This document shows positions 43,211 through 50,474 of a stretch of 64,000 bases of DNA, in pieces. The translations under genes and the position numbers were made by a program. The notes below the pieces were generated by a model that was not told the origin of the DNA, ran no database searches, and saw nothing but the letters and a program-made list of their open reading frames with translations. Location: contig NZ_FYEZ01000001.1 in the NCBI RefSeq assembly GCF_900187395.1, positions 1,364,001 through 1,428,000 on the forward strand, read 5' to 3'. How positions within the stretch are numbered: position 1 is the stretch's first letter; the number at the start of each line of letters is the position of its first letter. The stretch is from Kytococcus aerolatus (GTDB taxonomy: Bacteria > Actinomycetota > Actinomycetes > Actinomycetales > Dermatophilaceae).

Positions 43211-44422
43211 TCATTCCCCCTGGGTGGGGCCCTGCTCCTCGGTCTGGGACAGGCCGGGGGCGGGCGGGGCGTGGTCCTGCACGCCGGTCCCCGCCAGGCG
43301 GCGGTACACGGCGCGGTGCACTGCGCGGCTCGTCTCCACCTGATCGTCTCGTAGTCTGGCGAACTTCGCCGCTCGAGAAACCGATCGACCGGCCCTGGCG
43401 CGCGCCACCGCCTCGGTGAGCGGCCCGACGAGGTTCTCCGCCGTCGCCGGTGCGGGGTGCACGGTCGGGGCGTGGCCGGGCGGTCCCTGCTCGGCGAGGT
43501 GGCCGACGTCGGGCACCAGCGGCACGGCGCCGAGGTCGAGGCACTCCTCGAGCCAGCCGGAGTGCGTGCCCCAGCGGTGCGGCAGCACGGAGACGTCGAG
43601 CCCCCGGAGGTACGCGGTGAACGCCGGGCCGCCCAGCGGCTCGATCCAGCGCACGCTGACCGGGAGGGTGGGGTCGGCATCGACCCGCTCGAGCAGGGCC
43701 ACGAGCTCGGCGTCGTACCGGCTCCAGTCCGGGTCACGCACCTCGCGGTGGACGAGCACCTCGACCCCCACCGGTCCCGCCGACTCGGGCAGGTGCGCGG
43801 CGGCCTGTGCCAGCGCCTCCACGAGCTCGCCGCGGGAGGCGTTGGCGCGCAGCGACTTCAGGTGCAGCCCGATGCGGATCTCCCGCTCCGGGGCGGGCGG
43901 GTGCACCGCATCGCCGATGTCCTGGGGCGAGGCCATGCGCGGGTGCGGGACCACCTCGGCCGCGTGGCCCGTGAGGCGTTCGACCTCGCGGGCGGCGCCG
44001 GGGGTGAGCGTGAGGACGGCGCCGGCCGCGCGGACGAGGGCGTCGAGGCGCTCGCGGTGGTCGGCGTGCTCGGCCTCGGTCTGCGCGTGGGGCAGGTCGA
44101 GGTCGTGGACGGTCACCACCAGCGGCAGCCCGAGGCGCTCCACCTCATCGAGCCACTCCCGGATCTGCGCGGGCGTCCGGTGCTCGAAGCCGAAGTGCAC
44201 GTGCACCAGGTCGAGCTCCCCGCGGTGCGCGGTGAGCCAGCCCGGCTCCCAGGCCGGGCTCGGCCACCACTGGCCGGCCGGCGCACCGGGGACGGGCGGG
44301 TCCGGCAGCACGAGCACGCCCTCGTCCGGCCCGCCCACGGCGCCGATGGCGGTCCGCACGTAGGCGTGGTCGGCCGGGAGGCTGAGGATGCGGAGCTGCG
44401 GGTGCTGGCTGGGCGTCGCCAT
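43211..44422 (-). CDS. GT4-like glycosyltransferase
   Basis: Predicted 403 residues. VHVHFGFEHRTPAQIREWL and LVVTVHDLDLPHAQTEAEH form the first Rossmann part; GLDVSVLPHRWGTHSGWLEE with ECLDLGAVPLVPDV carries the donor-side glutamate pair in a variant form. The ATG at 44422 shares a base with the upstream stop (TGATG), which fixes the start despite a longer open frame. Ends three bases before the WcbI-like gene. Sugar unknown. Confidence 0.82.
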   Translation of the reverse strand: MATPSQHPQLRILSLPADHAYVRTAIGAVGGPDEGVLVLPDPPVPGAPAGQWWPSPAWEPGWLTAHRGELDLVHVHFGFEHRTPAQIREWLDEVERLGLPLVVTVHDLDLPHAQTEAEHADHRERLDALVRAAGAVLTLTPGAAREVERLTGHAAEVVPHPRMASPQDIGDAVHPPAPEREIRIGLHLKSLRANASRGELVEALAQAAAHLPESAGPVGVEVLVHREVRDPDWSRYDAELVALLERVDADPTLPVSVRWIEPLGGPAFTAYLRGLDVSVLPHRWGTHSGWLEECLDLGAVPLVPDVGHLAEQGPPGHAPTVHPAPATAENLVGPLTEAVARARAGRSVSRAAKFARLRDDQVETSRAVHRAVYRRLAGTGVQDHAPPAPGLSQTEEQGPTQGE

Positions 44423-45534
44423 CAGGCCCCGGGCTCGTCGGTGCTGCGGGCCCGCTCGAGCAGCTGGCGGTAGCGCGCCTCGTAGTCGTCCACCACCCGC
44501 TCGAGGTCGAAGCGCTCCACCGCCTCCGCGCGCACGTCCGACCGATCCAGCTCGAGGCACTCGGCGTGCGCAGCGCGGATGTCACCGCGCCAGCCGGCAG
44601 GGTCGAGCCGGCGCCCGATGCCGGGGGAGACCACCTCGGTGAGCCCGCCGCGCGCCAGGGCGAGAACCGGGGTGCCCGTGCTCGCCGCCTCGGCGGCCAC
44701 GAGGCCGAAGGGCTCGTCCCACTGCGGGGTCACGAGCGCCGCCCCGGCGCCGCCGACGAGCGCCGGCAGCTCGGAGCCGTCGAGGTGCCCGTGGTACTCC
44801 ACGCCGGGCCCGCTGCTCGCCGCGATGGCGGGGCGCAGCACCTTCTCGAGGTACTCCTCGTCGCTCACCGGGCCAGCGAGGTGCAGGGGCAGGCCCAGAT
44901 CGGCGGCGATCTCCACGGCCACGTGCGGCCCCTTCTCGGGGACGATCCGCCCGAACCAGACCAGTCCCTGACCGCCGGGTCCCTGCTCCCAGTGGTCGGT
45001 GTCGATGCCGTTGAGCACCACGTCCGCGTCGACGACCTCGGCCCAGTCGGCGGCGGTGGCGCCGCTCACGGCCACCACCTCGCCGGGGCGGGGCGGCGTC
45101 TCGCGCCAGGCCTCCTCCATCGGCTCCAGGAGCGGGGTGTGGAGGGTGGTGAGCAGCGGGCGGCCGAGGGTCCGGGCGAGCCGGGGCAGCGTCGGGTTGA
45201 GGCTGTTGTTGTGGACCACCTGCACGTCGGAGCGGCGGATCCACGCGGCGAGGGCCTCGAAGGTGGCACTGATGTCCGGGCGCGCCTCCTCCCAGGTCGC
45301 GTCGCGCCGGATGTGGCAGCCGAGGTCCTCCGGCGTCACGACGGTGACGCGCGGGCCGCAGTCCGTGCCCTCGGCGGCGAAGACGGTCACCTCGTGGCCG
45401 CGGTCGGCCAGGCGGGTGGCGAGGTTCCAGGTGATCGACTCCAGCCCCCCGGTGAAGGGCGGACGCAGCGGGAAGCGGCAGTGGCCCACCAGGAGGACGC
45501 GCAGCGGCGGGTGGCCGGGGTGGGCGGGCGGCAC
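44422..45534 (-). CDS. GT4 glycosyltransferase
   Basis: Predicted 370 residues. Canonical GT4 layout: RVLLVGHCRFPLRPPFTGGLE at the start, LTTLHTPLLEPMEEA, VLNGIDTDHWEQG, VWFGRIVPEKGPHVAVEIA and DEPFGLVAAEAASTGTPVLA with E-x7-E. The GTG at 45534 has AAGGGAG four to five bases upstream. First gene of the five-gene operon that runs to 37873, and the last glycan gene before ino1. Probably starts or extends chain synthesis at the cytoplasmic face. Confidence 0.92.
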   Translation of the reverse strand: MPPAHPGHPPLRVLLVGHCRFPLRPPFTGGLESITWNLATRLADRGHEVTVFAAEGTDCGPRVTVVTPEDLGCHIRRDATWEEARPDISATFEALAAWIRRSDVQVVHNNSLNPTLPRLARTLGRPLLTTLHTPLLEPMEEAWRETPPRPGEVVAVSGATAADWAEVVDADVVLNGIDTDHWEQGPGGQGLVWFGRIVPEKGPHVAVEIAADLGLPLHLAGPVSDEEYLEKVLRPAIAASSGPGVEYHGHLDGSELPALVGGAGAALVTPQWDEPFGLVAAEAASTGTPVLALARGGLTEVVSPGIGRRLDPAGWRGDIRAAHAECLELDRSDVRAEAVERFDLERVVDDYEARYRQLLERARSTDEPGA

Positions 45535-45620
45535 GTGGCTCCCTTCAGGAGGCTGGGGGTCGAGGGGGGAGGGGGGGCAGTGCCCGAGTCTGCGGTGGGG
45601 GGCCCACACCCGCAAGCCGA

Positions 45621-45652
45621 GCGGCGCCCCACCCCCAGGGGCGAGGCGCCGC
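45621..45652 (-). terminator. Hairpin downstream of ino1
   Basis: GCGGCG and CGCCGC arms with inner CCCC/GGGG pairing enclose a short loop in the 172-base gap between ino1 and the glycan operon on the same strand. Imperfect, no T-run; likely separates the two transcripts. Confidence 0.35.
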
Positions 45653-45706
45653 ATCGGCGTGGAGCCGGTCAGCCCGTCAGGTGGGCGGCCGGTCGCTGGG
45701 CGCGTC

Positions 45707-46804
45707 TCAGACGTCGGTGCCGGCAGCCGGGCGCTGCTCGCCCGCGATGAAGGCCTCGAGCTCGGCGCGGCCGACCTCGTCGTGCATCTGCACGGGCGGG
45801 GACTTCATGAGGTAGGCGCTGGCGGAGAGGATCGGGCCGCCGACGCCGCGGTCCTTGGCGATCTTCGCGGCGCGGATGGCGTCGATGATGATGCCGGCCG
45901 AGTTCGGGGAGTCCCAGACCTCCAGCTTGTACTCCAGGTTCATCGGGGCGTCACCGAAGGCGCGGCCCTCGAGGCGCACGTAGGCCCACTTCCGGTCGTC
46001 GAGCCACTGCACGTAGTCGGACGGGCCGATGTGCACGTCGCGGTCCTCGAACTGGTGCTCGACGTTCGACGTGACGGCCTGGGTCTTGGAGATCTTCTTG
46101 GACTCCAGGCGCTCACGCTCGAGCATGTTCTTGAAGTCCATGTTGCCGCCGACGTTCAGCTGGTAGGTGCGGTCCAGCTCCACGCCGCGGTCCTCGAAGA
46201 GCTTCGCCATCACGCGGTGGGTGATGGTGGCGCCCACCTGGGACTTGATGTCGTCCCCGACGATCGGCACGCCGGCCTCGGTGAACTTCTGGGCCCACTC
46301 CGGGTCGCTGGCGATGAAGACCGGAAGGGCGTTGACGAAGGCCACGCCGGCGTCGATCGCGCACTGGGCGTAGAACTTGTCCGCCTCCTCGGAGCCCACC
46401 GGCAGGTAGGACACGAGCACGTCGGCCTGCGTGTCCTTGAGCACCTGCACCACGTCCACCGGCTCGGCCGAGGACTCCTCGATCGTCTCGCGGTAGTACT
46501 TGCCCAGGCCGTCGAGGGTGGGACCGCGCTGCACCTCCACGCCCGAGGGGGGCAGGTCGGTGATCTTGATGGTGTTGTTCTGGCTGGAGCGCGTGGCCTC
46601 GGAGAGGTCCTTGCCCACCTTGTCGGCGTCGACGTCGAAGGCGGCGACGAACTCGACGTCACCGACGTGGTAGCCGCCGAGCTCGACGTGCATGAGCCCG
46701 GGGACGGTGCTGTCCGCGGGAACGTCCTGGTAGTACTCGACGCCCTCGATGAGCGAGGTGGCGCAGTTTCCGACGCCAGCGATGGCGACACGCACGGTGG
46801 ACAT
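45707..46804 (-). CDS. ino1: Inositol-3-phosphate synthase
   Basis: Predicted 365 residues, close to the mycobacterial Rv0046c enzyme. It converts glucose 6-phosphate to inositol 3-phosphate for mycothiol and phosphatidylinositol lipids. [19 protein letters not shown] is the NAD-binding start; later [41 protein letters not shown] and [16 protein letters not shown] are family signatures. The ATG at 46804 has AAGGAG six bases upstream. It lies 146 bases from the divergent membrane-protein gene. In many relatives a PadR regulator and a penicillin-binding protein gene stand between ino1 and rpsF; neither is present here. Confidence 0.97.
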   Translation of the reverse strand: MSTVRVAIAGVGNCATSLIEGVEYYQDVPADSTVPGLMHVELGGYHVGDVEFVAAFDVDADKVGKDLSEATRSSQNNTIKITDLPPSGVEVQRGPTLDGLGKYYRETIEESSAEPVDVVQVLKDTQADVLVSYLPVGSEEADKFYAQCAIDAGVAFVNALPVFIASDPEWAQKFTEAGVPIVGDDIKSQVGATITHRVMAKLFEDRGVELDRTYQLNVGGNMDFKNMLERERLESKKISKTQAVTSNVEHQFEDRDVHIGPSDYVQWLDDRKWAYVRLEGRAFGDAPMNLEYKLEVWDSPNSAGIIIDAIRAAKIAKDRGVGGPILSASAYLMKSPPVQMHDEVGRAELEAFIAGEQRPAAGTDV

Positions 46805-46895
46805 GGTTCTCCTTGGGTCGTGGAACGAACGTGGCAACGTCTGGGGTGGGCAGGATGTTCCACGCGTCGGTCGATTCTAGGTCTCGGGTGGCCTC

Positions 46896-46901
46896 TACCC
46901 T
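46896..46901 (+). promoter_or_regulatory. -10 element for the GT87-like gene
   Basis: TACCCT, identical to the hexamers before the UDP-glucose dehydrogenase and copD-ctaG genes. A start near 46908 leaves a 43-base leader with GGGAG before the ATG at 46951. Confidence 0.4.
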
Positions 46902-46950
46902 GTCGGCGGGCGAGGACGCGCGAGACCGAGGCGGCTGGACGGGAGTTCCG

Positions 46951-48300
46951 ATGACGAGGGTGCGACGCACGGCAAAGGGCCCGGTCGGTGGCGCCGGCAG
47001 GGTGCGGCCGGTCCGGCGCAGTGCCACCGGGGGCTGGGAGGCCGGGCCGGCCTGGCGCGAGGACCCGGTCGCCCGCCTGGCGCTCGGCCTCGTCGGGGGT
47101 GTCCCCGGTGACCACGCCCGCCCCCGCCCCCGGGGCCGCTTCTTCCCCGCCGCCGTGCTCATGGTGGCCGCCGCCCTCCCCCTCGTGCTGGGCGTCCTCC
47201 AGAAGAACAACTGCCTGACCCACGGGTGGCGCAGCCCGGAGCTCATCTGGCGGATGTGCTACTCGGACACGGTGGTCCGGTGGACCAGCAGCGGCCTCTC
47301 GGCCGGACAGGTGCCCTGGGGCGGTGCGGGTGCACCGATGGACGTCCCGATCGCCCGCGGCACCCTGCTGTGGCTGCTCGGCCTGCCGGTCGCGCCGCTG
47401 GGGCCGACCGTGGAGGGGCAGGCCTACTTCGCGCTCTGGGCGGTCGTGCTCGTGCTGGCACTGGCCGCCGCCGTGGCTGCGGTCGTGGAGTGGGCGGAAC
47501 TGGACGACGGGGACCCGTGGGCGGCCGCGCACCTGGCGCTCTCCCCGCTCCTCGTGCCGCTCTTCTTCGTCTCCGATCTCTACCTCTGGCTCGCGCTGGC
47601 TCTCTGGGGGTGCGTGCTGTGGCGGCGGGAGGGGCCGGTCGCGGGTGCCCTGGCGGGGGTGCTGTGGGGGGTGGCCGTGCTGGCGGTGCCGGTACTCGTC
47701 CTGCTGCCCGTGGTCTGCCTGGTGGCCCGGCCCCGGGGGCCGGTGCTGGCCGGGGCGCTGGTGGCCACCCTGGTCCTGGTCCTGCCCTGGGTGGTGGTCG
47801 ACCCGCGGAGCCTGGACGGCCTCGACGTGTGGAACGCCGCCCCGGGGCAGGGTGGCCTGTGGAGCGTGCTGGCCGGGGCGGAGCTGGGGCAGCCGCAGTG
47901 GGCGGTCACCGCGCTCAGCCTGGGCGGCGTGCTGGCGGGGGTGGTCCTCGGGGTGGTCCTGGCCCGGCGGGCCGCGGGCGGCCGGCAGCTCGCCGCGGCG
48001 CTGGGGGCGGGGCTCCTCGTGGCGGCGGCCTGTCAGCCGGAGCTGCCCACCGAATGGGGTCTGCTGGCCGTGCCCTTCCTCGCGATGGCGGGACTGCGCT
48101 GGTGGGTGCACCTCACCTGGGCGGTCTTCGAGACCTTCCACTTCCTGTGCGTCTGGATGCGGCTGGGGGAGGCCTCGAACGACCGGATGGGGATGCCGCC
48201 CGACGGGTACGCGGCCGTGGTGGCGGTGCGGCTGGCGGTGTGGGTGCTGCTCGTGCTGCTGCTCGTCCACCGGGCCACCGAGCGGCGCGGACTCCGGTAG
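46951..48300 (+). CDS. Polytopic membrane protein, GT87 (DUF2029)-like
   Basis: Predicted 449 residues with about ten membrane helices. Its position just before rpsF matches M. tuberculosis Rv0051, a DUF2029/GT87-type protein; such proteins are thought to transfer mannose from polyprenyl-phosphate outside the membrane. The first external loop has CLTHGWRSPELIWRMCYSDT with two cysteines, and PWGGAGAPMDVPIARGTLLW follows. A clear catalytic aspartate pair cannot be named from sequence alone, so the enzymatic role is tentative. GGGAG lies seven bases before the ATG at 46951. The gene ends 191 bases before rpsF. Confidence 0.75.
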   Translation: MTRVRRTAKGPVGGAGRVRPVRRSATGGWEAGPAWREDPVARLALGLVGGVPGDHARPRPRGRFFPAAVLMVAAALPLVLGVLQKNNCLTHGWRSPELIWRMCYSDTVVRWTSSGLSAGQVPWGGAGAPMDVPIARGTLLWLLGLPVAPLGPTVEGQAYFALWAVVLVLALAAAVAAVVEWAELDDGDPWAAAHLALSPLLVPLFFVSDLYLWLALALWGCVLWRREGPVAGALAGVLWGVAVLAVPVLVLLPVVCLVARPRGPVLAGALVATLVLVLPWVVVDPRSLDGLDVWNAAPGQGGLWSVLAGAELGQPQWAVTALSLGGVLAGVVLGVVLARRAAGGRQLAAALGAGLLVAAACQPELPTEWGLLAVPFLAMAGLRWWVHLTWAVFETFHFLCVWMRLGEASNDRMGMPPDGYAAVVAVRLAVWVLLVLLLVHRATERRGLR

Positions 48301-48432
48301 ACTCCACAAGTTGCCGTGCGCCCACGTGCGGATCTCTGCTCCTCCACCGCCCCCACCCGTGGGGTGGACGAGGGTGGTGGGGACGCACCCATGATGGGGA
48401 TCGCTCCGTCAGGGAGGGCGCGCAGCGACGAA

Positions 48433-48489
48433 GTGACCCTCCTGCCACGGAGAGACCGTGGCCGCTGAGACCGAAGGAGGTGGGTTCAC
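48433..48489 (+). promoter_or_regulatory. Candidate structured rpsF leader (S6:S18-type)
   Basis: GTGACCCTCC at 48433-48442 can pair with GGAGGTGGGTTCAC at 48476-48489, which would close off the rpsF ribosome binding site. Inside it is a perfect hairpin, CCACGG and CCGTGG with loop AGAGA (48445-48461), directly followed by CCG at 48462-48464. Known rpsF leaders that bind the S6:S18 complex have a two-helix fold with a conserved CCG. The match here is by eye only. Confidence 0.5.
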
Positions 48490-48491
48490 GC

Positions 48492-48779
48492 ATGCGTCAG
48501 TACGAGCTGATGATGATCATCGACCCGGAGACCGACGAGCGCACGCTGCCCGCGCTGGTGGAGAAGCTCCTCGCCGTCGTCCCCGCCCAGGGTGGTTCCG
48601 TCGACGGGACCGACATCTGGGGCCGTCGTCGCCTGGCCTACGACATCAACAAGAAGTCCGAGGGCCTCTACGTGGTCAACACCCTGACCATGGACACGGA
48701 CACCAGCAAGGAGCTCGACCGCCAGCTCGGACTCAACGAGTCCGTGATGCGCTTCAAGATCCAGCGTCCGACCGTCTGA
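48492..48779 (+). CDS. rpsF: Ribosomal protein bS6
   Basis: Predicted 95 residues, usual length for S6. RQYELMMIIDPETDERTL is the typical N-terminus, and GRRRLAYDINKKSEGLYVV the central strand pair. Part of the 30S platform, where it binds S18. AAGGAGGT lies upstream of the ATG at 48492. First of rpsF - ssb - rpsR - rplI. Confidence 0.98.
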   Translation: MRQYELMMIIDPETDERTLPALVEKLLAVVPAQGGSVDGTDIWGRRRLAYDINKKSEGLYVVNTLTMDTDTSKELDRQLGLNESVMRFKIQRPTV

Positions 48780-48913
48780 TCCCCTCCCGGCCCGCCCGGG
48801 CCGCAGGACAGCCGATCACCCCTGCAGCCGAGTCCTCGTGGATCCCGCTGCAGGAGATCACGACTGAAGATCACCGCTCGAGAAACACCGTCTGATCCCG
48901 AAGGAGGCCGGTC

Positions 48914-49513
48914 ATGGCCGGCGAGACCGTCATCACCATCATCGGAAACCTCACTGCCGACCCCGAGCTGCGCTTCACGCCCAGCGGGGCGGCCGTGGCC
49001 AACCTGACCATCGCCTCCACCCCCCGCACGTTCGACCGTCAGGCCGGCGAGTGGAAGGACGGCGAGACCCTCTTCATGCGCTGCTCCATCTGGCGCGAGG
49101 CCGCGGAGAACGTGGCCGAGTCGCTCAAGAAGGGCATGCGCGTGGTGGCCCAGGGCCGCCTGAAGCAGCGCTCGTTCGAGCAGGACGGCCAGCGCCGCAC
49201 GGTGGTGGAGATGGACATCGACGAGATCGGTCCCTCCCTCCGCTACGCCACGGCCAGCGTCACCAAGACCCAGCGGTCCGGTGGCGGCGGCAACTTCGGC
49301 GGCGGTGCTGCTGGGGCTGCGGGCGGGAACGCCGGCGGCTTCAACGGTGGCCAGCAGGGCGGCTGGGACTCCCAGCCCGCTGGCGGCCAGAGCGTCGACC
49401 CGTGGGCCACCGGTGGCCCGCAGGGTGGCCAGGCAGCCCCGCAGGGCGGTCAGGCCGCGCCGCAGGGTGGTGGCTGGGACGCAGGCCCCAGCTACGACGA
49501 GCCCCCGTTCTGA
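48914..49513 (+). CDS. ssb: Single-stranded DNA-binding protein
   Basis: Predicted 199 residues. OB-fold at residues 1-115 ([53 protein letters not shown]), then a Gly/Gln/Pro-rich linker and the acidic tip DEPPF that contacts partner proteins. It coats ssDNA in replication and repair. AAGGAGG nine bases before the ATG. It sits between rpsF and rpsR as in most actinobacteria. Confidence 0.98.
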   Translation: MAGETVITIIGNLTADPELRFTPSGAAVANLTIASTPRTFDRQAGEWKDGETLFMRCSIWREAAENVAESLKKGMRVVAQGRLKQRSFEQDGQRRTVVEMDIDEIGPSLRYATASVTKTQRSGGGGNFGGGAAGAAGGNAGGFNGGQQGGWDSQPAGGQSVDPWATGGPQGGQAAPQGGQAAPQGGGWDAGPSYDEPPF

Positions 49514-49647
49514 TCCGGTACCGCCGGGTCGACAGCACCTGATCCTCAGTCGCACCCATCCCGAGCGGTCGGCCCCGCCGCTCGCTCGGGCTCTCAATCA
49601 CCGGTGACCCCGCGAGGTCACCACCCCTTTCGAAGGAGAGCACCACG

Positions 49648-49893
49648 ATGGCCAAGTCCGTTGTGCGCAACACCAAGCCCGTCAAGAAGAAGGCGAACCC
49701 GCTCAAGGCCGCCAAGGTCGAGAAGATCGACTACAAGGACACCGCCCTGCTGCGGAAGTTCATCTCGGACCGCGGCAAGATCCGCGCCCGTCGCGTCACC
49801 GGCGTCTCCGTCCAGGAGCAGCGCCTCATCGCGAAGGCCGTGAAGAACGCCCGCGAGATGGCCCTCCTGCCGTACTCCGGCTCCGGCCGCTGA
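49648..49893 (+). CDS. rpsR: Ribosomal protein bS18 (cysteine-free form)
   Basis: Predicted 81 residues. [20 protein letters not shown] and [22 protein letters not shown] are S18 signatures. The N-terminal zinc-binding Cys-X2-Cys of the common S18 (as in M. tuberculosis RpsR1) is absent; the region reads [16 protein letters not shown], and the protein has no cysteine. This is the C-minus, zinc-independent type, here in the main operon. GAAGGAG precedes the ATG. Confidence 0.97.
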   Translation: MAKSVVRNTKPVKKKANPLKAAKVEKIDYKDTALLRKFISDRGKIRARRVTGVSVQEQRLIAKAVKNAREMALLPYSGSGR

Positions 49894-49927
49894 CCACCAG
49901 TCCCCAGAGCCCAGAGGAGGAACAGCC

Positions 49928-50374
49928 ATGAAGATCATCCTGACCCACGAGGTGAGCAAGCTCGGCGAGCCCGGTGACGTCGTCGACGTCCGGGACGGCT
50001 ACGCCCGCAACTACCTGCTGCCCCGCAAGCTGGCCACGCCGTGGACCAAGGGCGGCGAGAAGCAGGTCGAGTCCATCCGCGCCGCTCGCGAGAACCGCGC
50101 GGTCAAGTCCCTCGAGGAGGCCCAGGAGCAGAAGGCCCAGCTCGAGGGTCGTGCGATCAAGGTCAAGGCGAACACCACCGCCGACGGTCGCCTGTTCGGT
50201 GCCGTGAGCTCCACCGAGATCGTCGAGGCCATCGTGGCCGCCGGCGGTCCGGAGGTCGACAAGCGTCGTGTCGAGACCGCGGGTGCCATCAAGACCCTCG
50301 GCGACCACGCCGCCACGGTGCGCCTGCACCCCGAGGTGCTGGCCGAGCTGAAGCTCCAGGTCGTCCAGGCCTGA
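49928..50374 (+). CDS. rplI: Ribosomal protein bL9
   Basis: Predicted 148 residues, the normal two-domain L9. The N-terminal domain [20 protein letters not shown] and [13 protein letters not shown] binds 23S rRNA; a long helix with [15 protein letters not shown] links to the C-terminal domain ([17 protein letters not shown]). AGAGGAGG precedes the ATG. Last gene of the operon, followed by a terminator. Confidence 0.98.
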   Translation: MKIILTHEVSKLGEPGDVVDVRDGYARNYLLPRKLATPWTKGGEKQVESIRAARENRAVKSLEEAQEQKAQLEGRAIKVKANTTADGRLFGAVSSTEIVEAIVAAGGPEVDKRRVETAGAIKTLGDHAATVRLHPEVLAELKLQVVQA

Positions 50375-50389
50375 CCCGCTCCACCGTCA

Positions 50390-50425
50390 CGAAGGGCTCG
50401 ACTCCCCCGGGGGTCGGGCCCTTCG
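50390..50425 (+). terminator. Terminator after rplI
   Basis: Arms CGAAGGGC (50390-50397) and GCCCTTCG (50418-50425) with an inner CCCCC/GGGGG helix give a strong hairpin 15 bases after the rplI stop. No T-run. It ends the ribosomal operon before the copD-ctaG promoter. Confidence 0.75.
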
Positions 50426-50462
50426 TCGTCCGGGGCCCGGACGCCTCGCATCCCCCAACTAC

Positions 50463-50468
50463 TACCCT
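50463..50468 (+). promoter_or_regulatory. -10 element giving a leaderless copD-ctaG transcript
   Basis: TACCCT lies exactly six bases before the GTG at 50475. The spacing is the same as at the NUDIX and nitrilase genes, so the mRNA probably begins at the start codon. Confidence 0.5.
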
Positions 50469-50474
50469 GTGTCG

